Below are positions 1-6,987 of a DNA stretch of 12,019 nucleotides, piece after piece. The stretch comes from Planctomycetota bacterium (GTDB taxonomy: Bacteria; Planctomycetota; UBA8108): NCBI GenBank assembly GCA_022451445.1, contig JAKUSY010000048.1, positions 1 through 12,019 of the forward strand. The letters run 5' to 3'. Positions within the stretch are counted from its first letter, which is position 1. Every line of letters begins with the position of its first letter. The notes beneath the pieces are model-generated. The model was not told the DNA's origin. It did not search any database and worked only from the letters and a program-made list of their open reading frames with translations. The position numbers and the translations under genes are program-made.

Positions 1-246
1 TCGGACGTGATGCACACCGAGCACGACTCGGTGCTCACGCGTCACCCGACGCTGATCGAGGAGATCAAGCAAACCGCCGACCGGCTCGAGCACGATGGAG
101 CGGATCGCGGTGACCTGAAGCTTCTCGCCAGCCTCCGGGGACGCTATCGCGGTGTGTTCGATGACCGCCACGACCTTGCCGGACTGCAGGCTGCGGCCCG
201 GGAGGTCTACGAGGAGGTTCGAGTTGTCGGCGGCGAGCTGGGGTAG
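1..246 (+). CDS. 3' end of an unrecognised soluble protein (5' partial)
   Basis: The frame is open from the window edge to a TAG at 244-246, giving about 81 residues. GTG at 7 and ATG at 10 are possible internal or true starts, so a complete protein of about 78 residues is also possible. The sequence is charged and mostly helical in appearance: a segment with TLIEEIKQTADRLEHDGADR, then RGDLKLL, then a C-terminal helix AAREVYEEVRVV. A short stretch (DGADRGDLKLL) is reminiscent of the N-terminal part of LOG/TIGR00730-type Rossmann proteins, but the rest does not follow that family and I do not assign it. Codon third positions are mostly G or C. The same codon register on the opposite strand is also open across the whole segment, so the coding strand is less certain than for the other genes. 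It ends 27 bases from the convergent lipoprotein gene. Confidence 0.45.
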   Translation, partial: SDVMHTEHDSVLTRHPTLIEEIKQTADRLEHDGADRGDLKLLASLRGRYRGVFDDRHDLAGLQAAAREVYEEVRVVGGELG

Positions 247-266
247 GAAACGGTGAACATACCGGT

Positions 267-292
267 CCCCCGGTCAGCCGCGCTTCCGGGGG
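267..292. terminator. GC-rich stem-loop between convergent genes
   Basis: A 7-bp perfect inverted repeat, CCCCCGG (267-273) and CCGGGGG (286-292), encloses a 12-base loop that contains the lipoprotein stop codon (274-276). A second small stem (ACCGG 261-265 with CCGGT 270-274) overlaps it. It lies at the junction of two convergent genes, where a bidirectional terminator would be expected. No T-tract follows on either strand, so intrinsic termination is only a weak inference. Confidence 0.25.
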
Positions 293-1179
293 TGACGGAG
301 ATACTTGGGCTCGAAGGCGGTCGCCGGGACGCTGTCGTCGTTCTTGATCGCGATGCCGGCTTTCAGGTTCTGGCCCTGGATGATCCAGTTCTTGTGCTCG
401 ACACTGTAGTCGGCCGGTATCTCGCAGGCGAAGATCTTGTCGATGGCCGCAAGAGCCCTCTGGTATTCGCCCGCATCGGCCAGGGCCCCGGCCAGCAGGA
501 GCCAGTTCTCCGCGAACTTGGGCGCCTTGCCGCAGGCCGCCTCAAGCGTGGCGATGCCTTCTTCCAGGGTGCCGACCGCGAACCCTGCGAATGCGTAATC
601 GGAGGTCTCGACGATGAGGGTTCCAAGCACCCTGGCCGGCCCGCCATAATCGCAGGCGCCATCAAGCTCGTGCGCCACCTCGAGGCAATACTTCATTTCC
701 CGCAGGCGCTCCACGTTGGGCTCCTTTAACACATCCAGCAAGGCGCCGAGGCAGATAGCGGAATAATAGTAGGCTTCCGCCTGCACGGAAGTTTTCTGCC
801 TCGCCTTGCGCCCGAGGTAGATGCCCTCCAGGGCGTATTTTTTCTTTTCCCGGGGATTCTGGTGGTTCAGGGCGAGCCAGGAGCAGGCCCGGACGCCGCG
901 CCAGAGCGACTGGTAGTTGTTTCCGGGTGATACCGAATCTTTCGATGTGCCCAGGGAATGGGAGACCCTGTAAATCGTTCGAGGTTCCGCATAGCTGGTA
1001 TCGATCTCGGTAATTCTATCTTCAAGAACCGTGGCCGGCAGCTCGGCTTCATTCAGTCTCGCCTCCGGCTCTGTTCCCGAGACGTGTATGGCTTCGTAGG
1101 AAGCGCAGCCACCCACGAGGAAGACTAGGGCCGCTGAGATCGCGGCACGGACCAGGAATTCGGCACTATTTTTTCTCAT
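274..1179 (-). CDS. TatT-like helical-repeat (TPR-like) lipoprotein
   Basis: This is a predicted lipoprotein of 301 residues. The N-terminus has a basic n-region (MRKNSAEFLVR), a hydrophobic core and a lipobox VGGC with the lipidated cysteine at C25. The frame is open 36 codons further upstream, but ATG 1179 is chosen because it starts the signal peptide and has a strong GAGGAG ribosome site 6 bases ahead. The mature part is helix-rich: SLWRGVRACSWLAL (about 91-104), AEAYYYSAICLGALL (135-148), a DYGGPARVLG turn (177-186) and a good TPR-like pair around 220-250 (AENWLLLAGALADAGEYQRALAAIDKI). The YGGP..LG segment and repeat layout resemble TatT, the TPR lipoprotein that partners TRAP-type binding proteins. 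It is the last gene of the operon and overlaps the binding-protein gene by 14 bases. The TatT assignment is moderate; the lipoprotein call is firm. Confidence 0.8.
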   Translation of the reverse strand: MRKNSAEFLVRAAISAALVFLVGGCASYEAIHVSGTEPEARLNEAELPATVLEDRITEIDTSYAEPRTIYRVSHSLGTSKDSVSPGNNYQSLWRGVRACSWLALNHQNPREKKKYALEGIYLGRKARQKTSVQAEAYYYSAICLGALLDVLKEPNVERLREMKYCLEVAHELDGACDYGGPARVLGTLIVETSDYAFAGFAVGTLEEGIATLEAACGKAPKFAENWLLLAGALADAGEYQRALAAIDKIFACEIPADYSVEHKNWIIQGQNLKAGIAIKNDDSVPATAFEPKYLRHPRKRG

Positions 1180-2059
1180 TCTTCTCTCCTCTTTCAAAAT
1201 GGTACTTCTTTTCGATTTCACCCATCCATCCGGGCCGGATTTTTCGGAATCCTTTACAGCCCATCTGCTGGACGATCTCACCGGCATCTTTGACCGTTGA
1301 GATCTTTTCCATAGCGTTTATCAGCAGGCGCTGCTCTTCACTGACAGCCTCTGCTGATTCAAGTGCTCCTCTGAAAGCCACTATGACAGCAGGGGGATAA
1401 TAGGACGATTCCATCACTTTCTCCACTTTTTTCAGCCGCCCTAGAGTTTTCATCGATTTGTACTGGCTCTCATGCAGCAAAACAGCCTCGACCCGGCCTT
1501 TTCCGAGCTGGTAAAGAGCCGCAGATACCTTTGTTGTGGGCCTGGGGAGCCAGGCATCGGTTCCTTTCCAGCCCGGCAGCGCTGCGGCCGTTTTCTCGCC
1601 CGGGGGAAAGAGAATTCGGCGCACGAAGTTCAGTTCGTAGAGAGGGCCGCCCATAACCAGCTTTCCATCGAGATCGGCGGCGGTCTTGAGGTTGCCCTCG
1701 GACGCCACAAGCACATATTTTTTTAGGGGATACGCTTCCAGGACGGGCTTGAGCCCGAAGCGTTCGTGGTATTCGAGATAAAACCCCAGGCTGACGATTC
1801 CCAGGTCGGGTAGCGTTCTTTCAAGCATGGAGAGGGCGTCTGCAGGCTTGTTCTGGTAGCTGAGAGAGGGTTTGGGGAGTTTTGTACTCCTGGCGAGGTA
1901 ATCACCCAGCCGGGAGAGGAAGCCCTCCGCCGTTTTCGGCGAGCCGGGTCGGCCGGGCTGGATAATGACCAGGCAGGGGGCCTCATCTGCCGCCCCGCAT
2001 TTTTCTCCACAGGATGGGAAAAAAAAAGTAACGAGGAAAAAACAGCATGGCTTGATCAT
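1166..2059 (-). CDS. Orphan PhnD-type periplasmic substrate-binding protein
   Basis: This 297-residue exported protein resembles the phosphate/phosphite/phosphonate-binding (PhnD, type 2 periplasmic binding) family. The export signal is short and odd: MIKPCCFFLVTFFFPSCGEK, with cysteines at 5, 6, 17 and 21. FPSC could be a poor lipobox, so signal peptidase I or II cannot be decided. Family-like segments in order are the first strand (CLVIIQPG, 29-36), a substrate-site segment PDLGIVSLGFYLEY (84-97), the hinge strand KKYVLVAS (113-120), ADLDGKLVMGGP (128-139), GRVEAVLLHESQYKSM (188-203) and SSYYPPAVIVAF (218-229). No ABC ATPase or permease is adjacent. Instead it lies between an RND pump (66 bases upstream) and a TatT-like lipoprotein (14-base overlap). 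Its ribosome site is weak. Two 60-base lines counted here (1201-1260 and 1381-1440) are each 29/60 G+C, lower than in neighbours. The ligand is unknown. Confidence 0.75.
   Translation of the reverse strand: MIKPCCFFLVTFFFPSCGEKCGAADEAPCLVIIQPGRPGSPKTAEGFLSRLGDYLARSTKLPKPSLSYQNKPADALSMLERTLPDLGIVSLGFYLEYHERFGLKPVLEAYPLKKYVLVASEGNLKTAADLDGKLVMGGPLYELNFVRRILFPPGEKTAAALPGWKGTDAWLPRPTTKVSAALYQLGKGRVEAVLLHESQYKSMKTLGRLKKVEKVMESSYYPPAVIVAFRGALESAEAVSEEQRLLINAMEKISTVKDAGEIVQQMGCKGFRKIRPGWMGEIEKKYHFERGEKNEKK
1186..1191 (-). promoter_or_regulatory. Ribosome binding site of the lipoprotein gene
   Basis: GAGGAG on the minus strand lies 6 bases before ATG 1179. It sits inside the last codons of the upstream binding-protein gene, so translation of the two genes is probably coupled. 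It is the strongest Shine-Dalgarno sequence in this operon and decides the start of the lipoprotein. Confidence 0.75.
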
Positions 2060-2125
2060 GCCTGTAACTCTCTGAATGCTGGATTGGGCTGTTATTCAAG
2101 CATGTTCGGTATAGCCTCGCAAATT

Positions 2126-4843
2126 CTACGAGCGGGGCGGGATGGCCGTTTGCTTCTTCTCCAGCAGCTTCAGGAGGGCGGGCAACAGGATGACCGTCGC
2201 TGTGAGGATGCAAAACAGCCCGCTGATCATCATCAGGCCGAGGCTCGCGACACCTTGATGGCTCGCGGTCGCCATCGCTCCGAAGCCGATCATTGTCGTC
2301 AGGAAGGAGAGGGTAACGGCCGCCGCGGTTGTTTTTCCGACCGAGACGGCCGAGCCTGACTCGCGGAATCGATGGACCATGTGAACACCTCCATCCACCC
2401 CGCAGCCGATCAGGATCGGCAGGGCGAAGAAGTTGGCGAGGTTGAAGTCGATACCCAGCAGGGGCAACGCCTCCAGCAGCCAGAGCAGACCCATGGAAAG
2501 CGGCACCATAGCCAGCAGGGCCAGGCGCAGGCTGCGCAGCTCGATGAGCAGGAACAGCAGCACGACGCCAAAGGAATAGAGGGTGGCCTTTTCGAAACCC
2601 GCTCGCATGCGGCCGGCTGATTCGTAGACCTGTACGGGAGCGCCTGTCACCTTCCGATCGACCCGGCGCGTTTCACGGATGAAGCGCTCCATCGAATCCT
2701 CCTGCCACAGGTCTCCGTTGGCATAGGCGTAGACGATGAACTTTTCTCCATCGCGGGAGACAAGGCGGTTTCTCAGGATCTCCGGCAGGTTGCCGGCGGT
2801 GATGGGGGCTTTCTCAAGCAGCGCTGATTGCAGGGAGCCCAGCAGCCCGTTCACCTCGCCGATCCAGCTTTCCTGGAAGGCGCCGAGGCCGGCCAGTTTG
2901 CTCTCGGGAAATTTTCGGAGGCGATCGACGACCTCGCCGCTGAGATCGGCCGCTGCCAGGAGCCGCCCCGCGAATTGCCGGGCGGCTTCTTCGTCTGATT
3001 GCGAGATGGTGTCGGCAAGATCGAACAGATTGCCCTGCAGCTGCTCCACCGAGGTGGCCAGGCTTTCCACCTCAACATCCCGGATGGCGGCCGGGAGCAC
3101 GATTGCCGCCAGGGATTCCCGGGCCGGCTCGAGCCGCGCGAGCTTCGCGGCCTGTTCTCCGGGGATGTAATCAAGGACACTCTCGGTCCTGGCGATAACA
3201 TCCTTGTCGATGGCATCGAGGCGATTGAGCCTGTCGCGGACCTCATCGAGATCGTGCACTATGAAGGCCGCGTACCAGGTGGAGAAGGCCGAGTTTTCGA
3301 TCAGCTTCCGTTCGTACTTGACTGAGTCGAGGTTCTGCGCTTGCAGCTCGAGCAGGTTGGGATTGTAGGGGAGACCCTCGAGGAAGAAGGCTCCGCTGGC
3401 CGTGACGATGGCGGCGATGACAAGAACCGGTATGGGCCGATTGGCCGAGAACTCGAGCAGGGGCACCCTGATCGCGCCGGCGTGGGCGGTCTTTCCCGCC
3501 CTGGAGTCGAAGAGCACGATGAGGGCTGGAAGGAGGGTGATCATGCTGAAGAGGCAGACGAGGACGCCGCTGCCGGCGATGAGGCCGAGCTCTCTGAGGC
3601 CCTTGAAATCGACAAAGAGGGTCATGTAGAAGGCCGCCGCCGTCGTGACGCCGCCTACGACGATCGCCAGTCCGGTCGTCTCGATGGTCCTGCGGACGGA
3701 GTCTTCAACCGAGCCCTGTCGTTCGAGCTCTTCCTGGTAGCGGGCCGTGAAATGGATCCCGAAGTCGATGCCCAGCCCGACGAGCATGGCGGCGAAGACG
3801 ATGGAGAGCAGGGTGAGGTGGCCGATGGCCAGGGTCGCCAGGGCGAAGGTCAGGAGGATGGCCACGGAGAGGGTCAGGATGCAGAGGAACGGCCTTCCAA
3901 GGCGGCGAAAGAAGATGACGAAGAGGGCGAACACACCCATGAGCGCCGCCAGGGTCGCCCGCTTCATGTCCTTGTCGGTGGTCATCATCTCATCAGCCTG
4001 CAGGACCGGCCTCCCTGTCAGGCCGAGCTGAACCCCGGGGTGGGAGCGGCGTACCTCGGCGAGCTCTCTGCGGATCTCGAGGAGGGGCTCCCGGATGAGC
4101 TCAAGAGTGCTGGTGTTCTTCTTCGGCAGGATCTCGACGAGGAGAAACTTTCCATTCTCCGTGGCCAGGTAGCCGCGCTCGCGCAGCGAGCCTCCCTGTT
4201 CCTCTTCAAGCAGGCGGGCCAGGCTGGCGGCCTGGCGTCCTTCCAGGGTGTCGAGCGTAGTCTTTAGCGAGTGCTCCATCAGCGACAGGGCTCCGGCCGC
4301 CGCGGCGAAGCCCTCATTTTTCCAGCTGCCGCCCTCGAAGCGCTTGCTGATATCCCCGGGATCGAGCAGCTTGGAGAAGAATGCGAAGAGACTTTCCAGC
4401 CGGTCTGTTTTGCCGAGGATCCCGAGCAGCTCGCTGTTGGCGGCCAGGGCCTCTCCCAGGGTTTTCAGCTCCTCTTCATCGCGGTGGAGGATGCCGTAGC
4501 GCAGGGCCTCCGCCGGTACGCGATGCAGTGCCCAGTCGACATGCTCCTCGAGGCTCTCGACACGTTCCCTGGTGTCCCGGGCCGCGGCCAGGGCGGCCCG
4601 CTCGTCGTCGCCGACCTCGATCACCACGTAGAGAAACTCGAGGTCCCCGAACTCTTCGAGGAAATCCAGATACCTGCGATTGTACTCCAGGTCGGCGGCG
4701 ACCAGGTCGTTCTGATCGGTCTTGAAGTCGATCTTCATGGCGATCGGGACGGCGGCTGCGGCCAGCGCCAGGTAGACTCCGATGGTCAGCCGGGGGTGAA
4801 GCACGACCAGCGCAGCCAGGGATTTCAGCAGGTGATTCAACAT
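2126..4843 (-). CDS. HpnN-like MMPL/RND family membrane transporter
   Basis: This 905-residue inner-membrane protein has the duplicated RND/MMPL plan. There is one helix near 15-35, a periplasmic domain (about 41-296), a helix bundle (about 297-445), a second single helix (470-488), a second periplasmic domain (about 489-752) and a final bundle (about 753-893). Both halves carry the family's helix-4 motif: GLGIDFGIHF at 356-365 and GCGVDGGVHMVHRFRE at 813-828, with the acidic residues thought to carry the proton relay (D360, D817). The segments TDQNDLVAADLEYNRR (42-57) and LPYNPNLLELQAQNLDSVKY (491-510), and the overall length, match HpnN-type exporters linked to hopanoid movement to the outer membrane. 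Residues about 560-650 look coiled-coil-rich. It is probably the first gene of a three-gene operon. The Shine-Dalgarno sequence before ATG 4843 is poor. Substrate is inferred to be a lipid or hydrophobic molecule, not shown. Confidence 0.88.
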   Translation of the reverse strand: MLNHLLKSLAALVVLHPRLTIGVYLALAAAAVPIAMKIDFKTDQNDLVAADLEYNRRYLDFLEEFGDLEFLYVVIEVGDDERAALAAARDTRERVESLEEHVDWALHRVPAEALRYGILHRDEEELKTLGEALAANSELLGILGKTDRLESLFAFFSKLLDPGDISKRFEGGSWKNEGFAAAAGALSLMEHSLKTTLDTLEGRQAASLARLLEEEQGGSLRERGYLATENGKFLLVEILPKKNTSTLELIREPLLEIRRELAEVRRSHPGVQLGLTGRPVLQADEMMTTDKDMKRATLAALMGVFALFVIFFRRLGRPFLCILTLSVAILLTFALATLAIGHLTLLSIVFAAMLVGLGIDFGIHFTARYQEELERQGSVEDSVRRTIETTGLAIVVGGVTTAAAFYMTLFVDFKGLRELGLIAGSGVLVCLFSMITLLPALIVLFDSRAGKTAHAGAIRVPLLEFSANRPIPVLVIAAIVTASGAFFLEGLPYNPNLLELQAQNLDSVKYERKLIENSAFSTWYAAFIVHDLDEVRDRLNRLDAIDKDVIARTESVLDYIPGEQAAKLARLEPARESLAAIVLPAAIRDVEVESLATSVEQLQGNLFDLADTISQSDEEAARQFAGRLLAAADLSGEVVDRLRKFPESKLAGLGAFQESWIGEVNGLLGSLQSALLEKAPITAGNLPEILRNRLVSRDGEKFIVYAYANGDLWQEDSMERFIRETRRVDRKVTGAPVQVYESAGRMRAGFEKATLYSFGVVLLFLLIELRSLRLALLAMVPLSMGLLWLLEALPLLGIDFNLANFFALPILIGCGVDGGVHMVHRFRESGSAVSVGKTTAAAVTLSFLTTMIGFGAMATASHQGVASLGLMMISGLFCILTATVILLPALLKLLEKKQTAIPPRS

Positions 4844-5125
4844 GAACAGCTACCATCTGAAGCGGTCGTAGGAACTCGTCGAGGAAGGAGGCGCCGCAGC
4901 CGGGATTTTACCCTGTTCCGGGAAGTTTTTCTCCGCTCGGCGCCGGAGCGCCACCAGGAAGAGTCCCCAGCGCGCTCTTTTCTTCCGCCACGATGGTTCA
5001 GGGGTGAAATCATCGGGTTTCTTTCAGCCCGGAAGCTACAATAGGCTCCTTTCTGCGGCTTGCAGGTTCGGCGTGGCAGGTAATGCTCAGAGTTCGATAC
5101 GAGGTAAGATCCACAGGAGAGACCC
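4844..5125. promoter_or_regulatory. Divergent intergenic region (RND operon / ribBA)
   Basis: These 282 bases separate two divergent genes and must hold both promoters. Candidates are weak. On the plus strand a TACAAT (5037-5042) could be a -10 for ribBA, but no good -35 stands 16-18 bases ahead. On the minus strand a TAAAAT (4905-4910 on the plus strand as ATTTTA) could be a -10 for the transporter, again with no clear -35. I looked for an FMN riboswitch upstream of ribBA and did not find its conserved core. No long hairpin or T-tract was seen. Confidence 0.4.
5115..5120 (+). promoter_or_regulatory. Ribosome binding site setting the ribBA TTG start
   Basis: AGGAGA lies 5 bases before TTG at 5126-5128. 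No in-frame ATG or GTG precedes it, and the protein homology begins right after it (MSEKSFATIEQAIETIAGGG when the first codon is read as Met), so this site fixes a TTG start. Confidence 0.8.
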
Positions 5126-6394
5126 TTGTCTGAAAAAAGTTTTGCAACGATAGAGCAGGCCATCGAAACGATCGCCGGCGGCGGGATGGTTATCGTCGTC
5201 GATGACGAGGCCCGTGAAAACGAGGGCGATTTTATCTGCGCCGCCGAAAAGATCACCCCGGAGATGGTCAATTTCATGCTGCGCTCCGGCCGCGGAGTGC
5301 TCTGCGTTCCGATGCAGCCGGACAGGGCGGAAGCCCTGCAGCTCGAGCCCGCTTCACATTCGAATTCCGCCCTGCATCATACGAATTTTACCATCAGCGT
5401 CGATCTCGCGACCCTCAAGTCCGGGGTCTCGGCGGCGGAGCGTTGTGAGACGATCCAGGCTCTTGTTGCGGAGGATACGGATCCCGGCGCTCTCGCCCGT
5501 CCCGGCCACGTCTATCCCCTGGTCGCGCACGAGGGCGGCGTCCTGCATCGCGCCGGGCATACCGAGGCGGCTGTCGACCTGGTCAGGCTGGCCGGGCTCA
5601 CGCCTGTCGGCGCCCTGATCGAGATTCTTGACGAGGACGGCCAGATGGCCCGTGGCGATCGTCTCTTCGAGATTGCCGAGGAGAGCGGCACCCCGATCGT
5701 CACCATTGAGGAGTTGATTCGTTACCGGCGACGCACCGAGACCCTGGTGGACCGAGTGGTGGAGACCGATCTTCCTACCGAGGATTTCGGAGACCTGAAG
5801 ATCTACGGCTACAAGGTTCATTTTGATTCCAGCGAGCCGATCGCCATTCTCAAGGGCGACCTTCACAGTGTGGAGGCGCCGCTGGTGCGCGTTCATTCAT
5901 CGTGCTTTACCGGTGAGGTGCTCGATTCTCTACGCTGTGACTGCGGCGGCCAGCTGCGCGGCGCCCTTGCCAGGATCGCCGAGGAGGGGGTCGGCGCCGT
6001 GGTCTATCTGCCCCAGGAGGGAAGGGGCATCGGCCTCCTGGAAAAGCTCAAGGCCTACGCGCTGCAGGATGAAGGGCTTGACACGGTGGAGGCCAACCTG
6101 GCGCTTGGCTACAGGGCCGACATGCGCGATTACGGAGTCGGGATCCAGATTCTCAAGGACCTGGGGCTCAGGAAGGTCCGCCTGCTGACCAACAACCCCA
6201 AGAAGCAGGATGCCTTCATCTACTATGGCTACAACCTCGAGGTTGTCGGCCAGGAGCCGATCATCGCTCCGGCCAATGAGCACAGCGAGGTCTATATGCG
6301 TACCAAGCGGGACAAGATGGGGCATCTGCTTCCGGACTCGGCGACTGTGGCGCCACGGGCGGGCGCGGCCGATGAGGACGGTTCGGGGGATTAG
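5126..6394 (+). CDS. ribBA: RibBA: DHBP synthase / GTP cyclohydrolase II
   Basis: This bifunctional cytosolic riboflavin enzyme has 422 residues, a normal length for the family. The N-terminal half (about 5-203) is 3,4-dihydroxy-2-butanone-4-phosphate synthase, which converts ribulose 5-phosphate. It shows VVDDEARENEGDF (24-36), RSGRGVLCVP (53-62), RPGHVYPL (125-132), GGVLHRAGHTEAAVDL (137-152) and the acidic site around E166. The C-terminal half (about 204-400) is GTP cyclohydrolase II, which opens GTP to the pyrimidine precursor. Its zinc ligands are C260, C271 and C273 (CX10CXC), followed by LPQEGRGIGL (295-304), DTVEANLALG (319-328) and LLTNNPKK (353-360). Both active sites look intact. 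The 20-residue tail is low-complexity. The start is TTG, set by a good ribosome site. A small membrane-protein gene follows after 26 bases, probably co-transcribed. Confidence 0.97.
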   Translation: MSEKSFATIEQAIETIAGGGMVIVVDDEARENEGDFICAAEKITPEMVNFMLRSGRGVLCVPMQPDRAEALQLEPASHSNSALHHTNFTISVDLATLKSGVSAAERCETIQALVAEDTDPGALARPGHVYPLVAHEGGVLHRAGHTEAAVDLVRLAGLTPVGALIEILDEDGQMARGDRLFEIAEESGTPIVTIEELIRYRRRTETLVDRVVETDLPTEDFGDLKIYGYKVHFDSSEPIAILKGDLHSVEAPLVRVHSSCFTGEVLDSLRCDCGGQLRGALARIAEEGVGAVVYLPQEGRGIGLLEKLKAYALQDEGLDTVEANLALGYRADMRDYGVGIQILKDLGLRKVRLLTNNPKKQDAFIYYGYNLEVVGQEPIIAPANEHSEVYMRTKRDKMGHLLPDSATVAPRAGAADEDGSGD

Positions 6395-6420
6395 GGGTTA
6401 CGGAGTCGGGCGCGTTTTTG

Positions 6421-6987
6421 ATGGCGGCAAAGAAAACAACGGCCCTGATCTTCGTCCTCGGCGTCTGGCTGGGGTCGAGCATCCTGCTGCTCTGGGTGGT
6501 CGGTTCTTCCTTTCCCGGCGTTGAGCGCGCAGTGGTGGAAAATAACAGGCTGGCCGCCGCGGCGGGCTTCGCCCCCGGCCAGGATGCGGCGAAGAAGGTC
6601 AGTGTGCCCTGGGTCGTAGCCGGCGAGTTGAACAGGCAGTATTTCTCCGGCTGGAACGTGGGGCAGCTGGCTCTCGCGGTCTGCGCCCTGGTTTTCGCTT
6701 CGCGCTCGGGTCCACGAGGGGCTCTCCTGGGCCTCTGTGGGGCGGGGCTGATTGTCCTGGCCCTCACCTTCTGGCTGGCGCCGGAGATTACCACGCTCGG
6801 GCGCTCTCTAGATTTTGTTCCGCGCGAGCCGCCGCCCGCGGCGCTGGAAAGCTTCAATCGATTGCACGGTATCTACACGGCCCTGGAGCTCGTCAAGGTG
6901 ACCCTGATCGCACTCGCGACATGGCTCAGCTTCAATTTCCTGGAGGCGGCCACAGGTGGCGAGGATCCTCCTCAGCCGGTCTCGTAG
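6421..6987 (+). CDS. Four-helix membrane protein, DUF4149/TMEM205-like layout
   Basis: This is an integral membrane protein of about 188 residues. Hydrophobic helices lie near 7-29, 75-94, 99-119 and 149-173, with a soluble loop between the first two (about 30-74). The last helix is preceded by FNRLHGIYTALELVKV (145-160). The pattern of a first helix with a small-residue motif, an YFSGWNVGQLAL segment and a late F..LH motif is what I associate with DUF4149/TMEM205-type proteins, but identity is weak and function unknown. ATG 6421 is preferred; the TTG directly before it (6418) is in frame. The ribosome site is poor. It follows ribBA by 26 bases on the same strand, so co-transcription is likely, but nothing in it points to riboflavin transport. 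Its last 16 bases overlap the convergent Nudix-MBL gene. Confidence 0.75.
   Translation: MAAKKTTALIFVLGVWLGSSILLLWVVGSSFPGVERAVVENNRLAAAAGFAPGQDAAKKVSVPWVVAGELNRQYFSGWNVGQLALAVCALVFASRSGPRGALLGLCGAGLIVLALTFWLAPEITTLGRSLDFVPREPPPAALESFNRLHGIYTALELVKVTLIALATWLSFNFLEAATGGEDPPQPVS

Noticed and set aside
19..36. Inverted repeat GAGCAC / GTGCTC with a 6-base spacer
   Set aside because: Short, inside a probable coding frame, and expected by chance in GC-rich sequence.
1180..1287. 36-codon N-terminal extension of the lipoprotein
   Set aside because: It overlaps the binding-protein gene and would place the signal peptide internally; ATG 1179 has the good ribosome site.
3341..4267. Plus-strand frame of 308 codons inside the RND transporter gene
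   Set aside because: The translation is a charged, glycine- and glutamate-rich shadow of the membrane-protein codons, without motifs or a ribosome site.
4271..5044. Plus-strand frame of 257 codons over the start of the RND transporter and the intergenic region
   Set aside because: It lies mostly antisense to the transporter N-terminus and has no recognisable domain.
4844..5125. FMN riboswitch upstream of ribBA
   Set aside because: The conserved RFN core segments were not found; only a short GGGGTGAAAT-like stretch is present, which is not enough.
6347..6356. 10-bp palindrome GTGGCGCCAC near the ribBA 3' end as a terminator
   Set aside because: It has no loop and no T-tract and lies inside the coding region; likely chance in GC-rich DNA.
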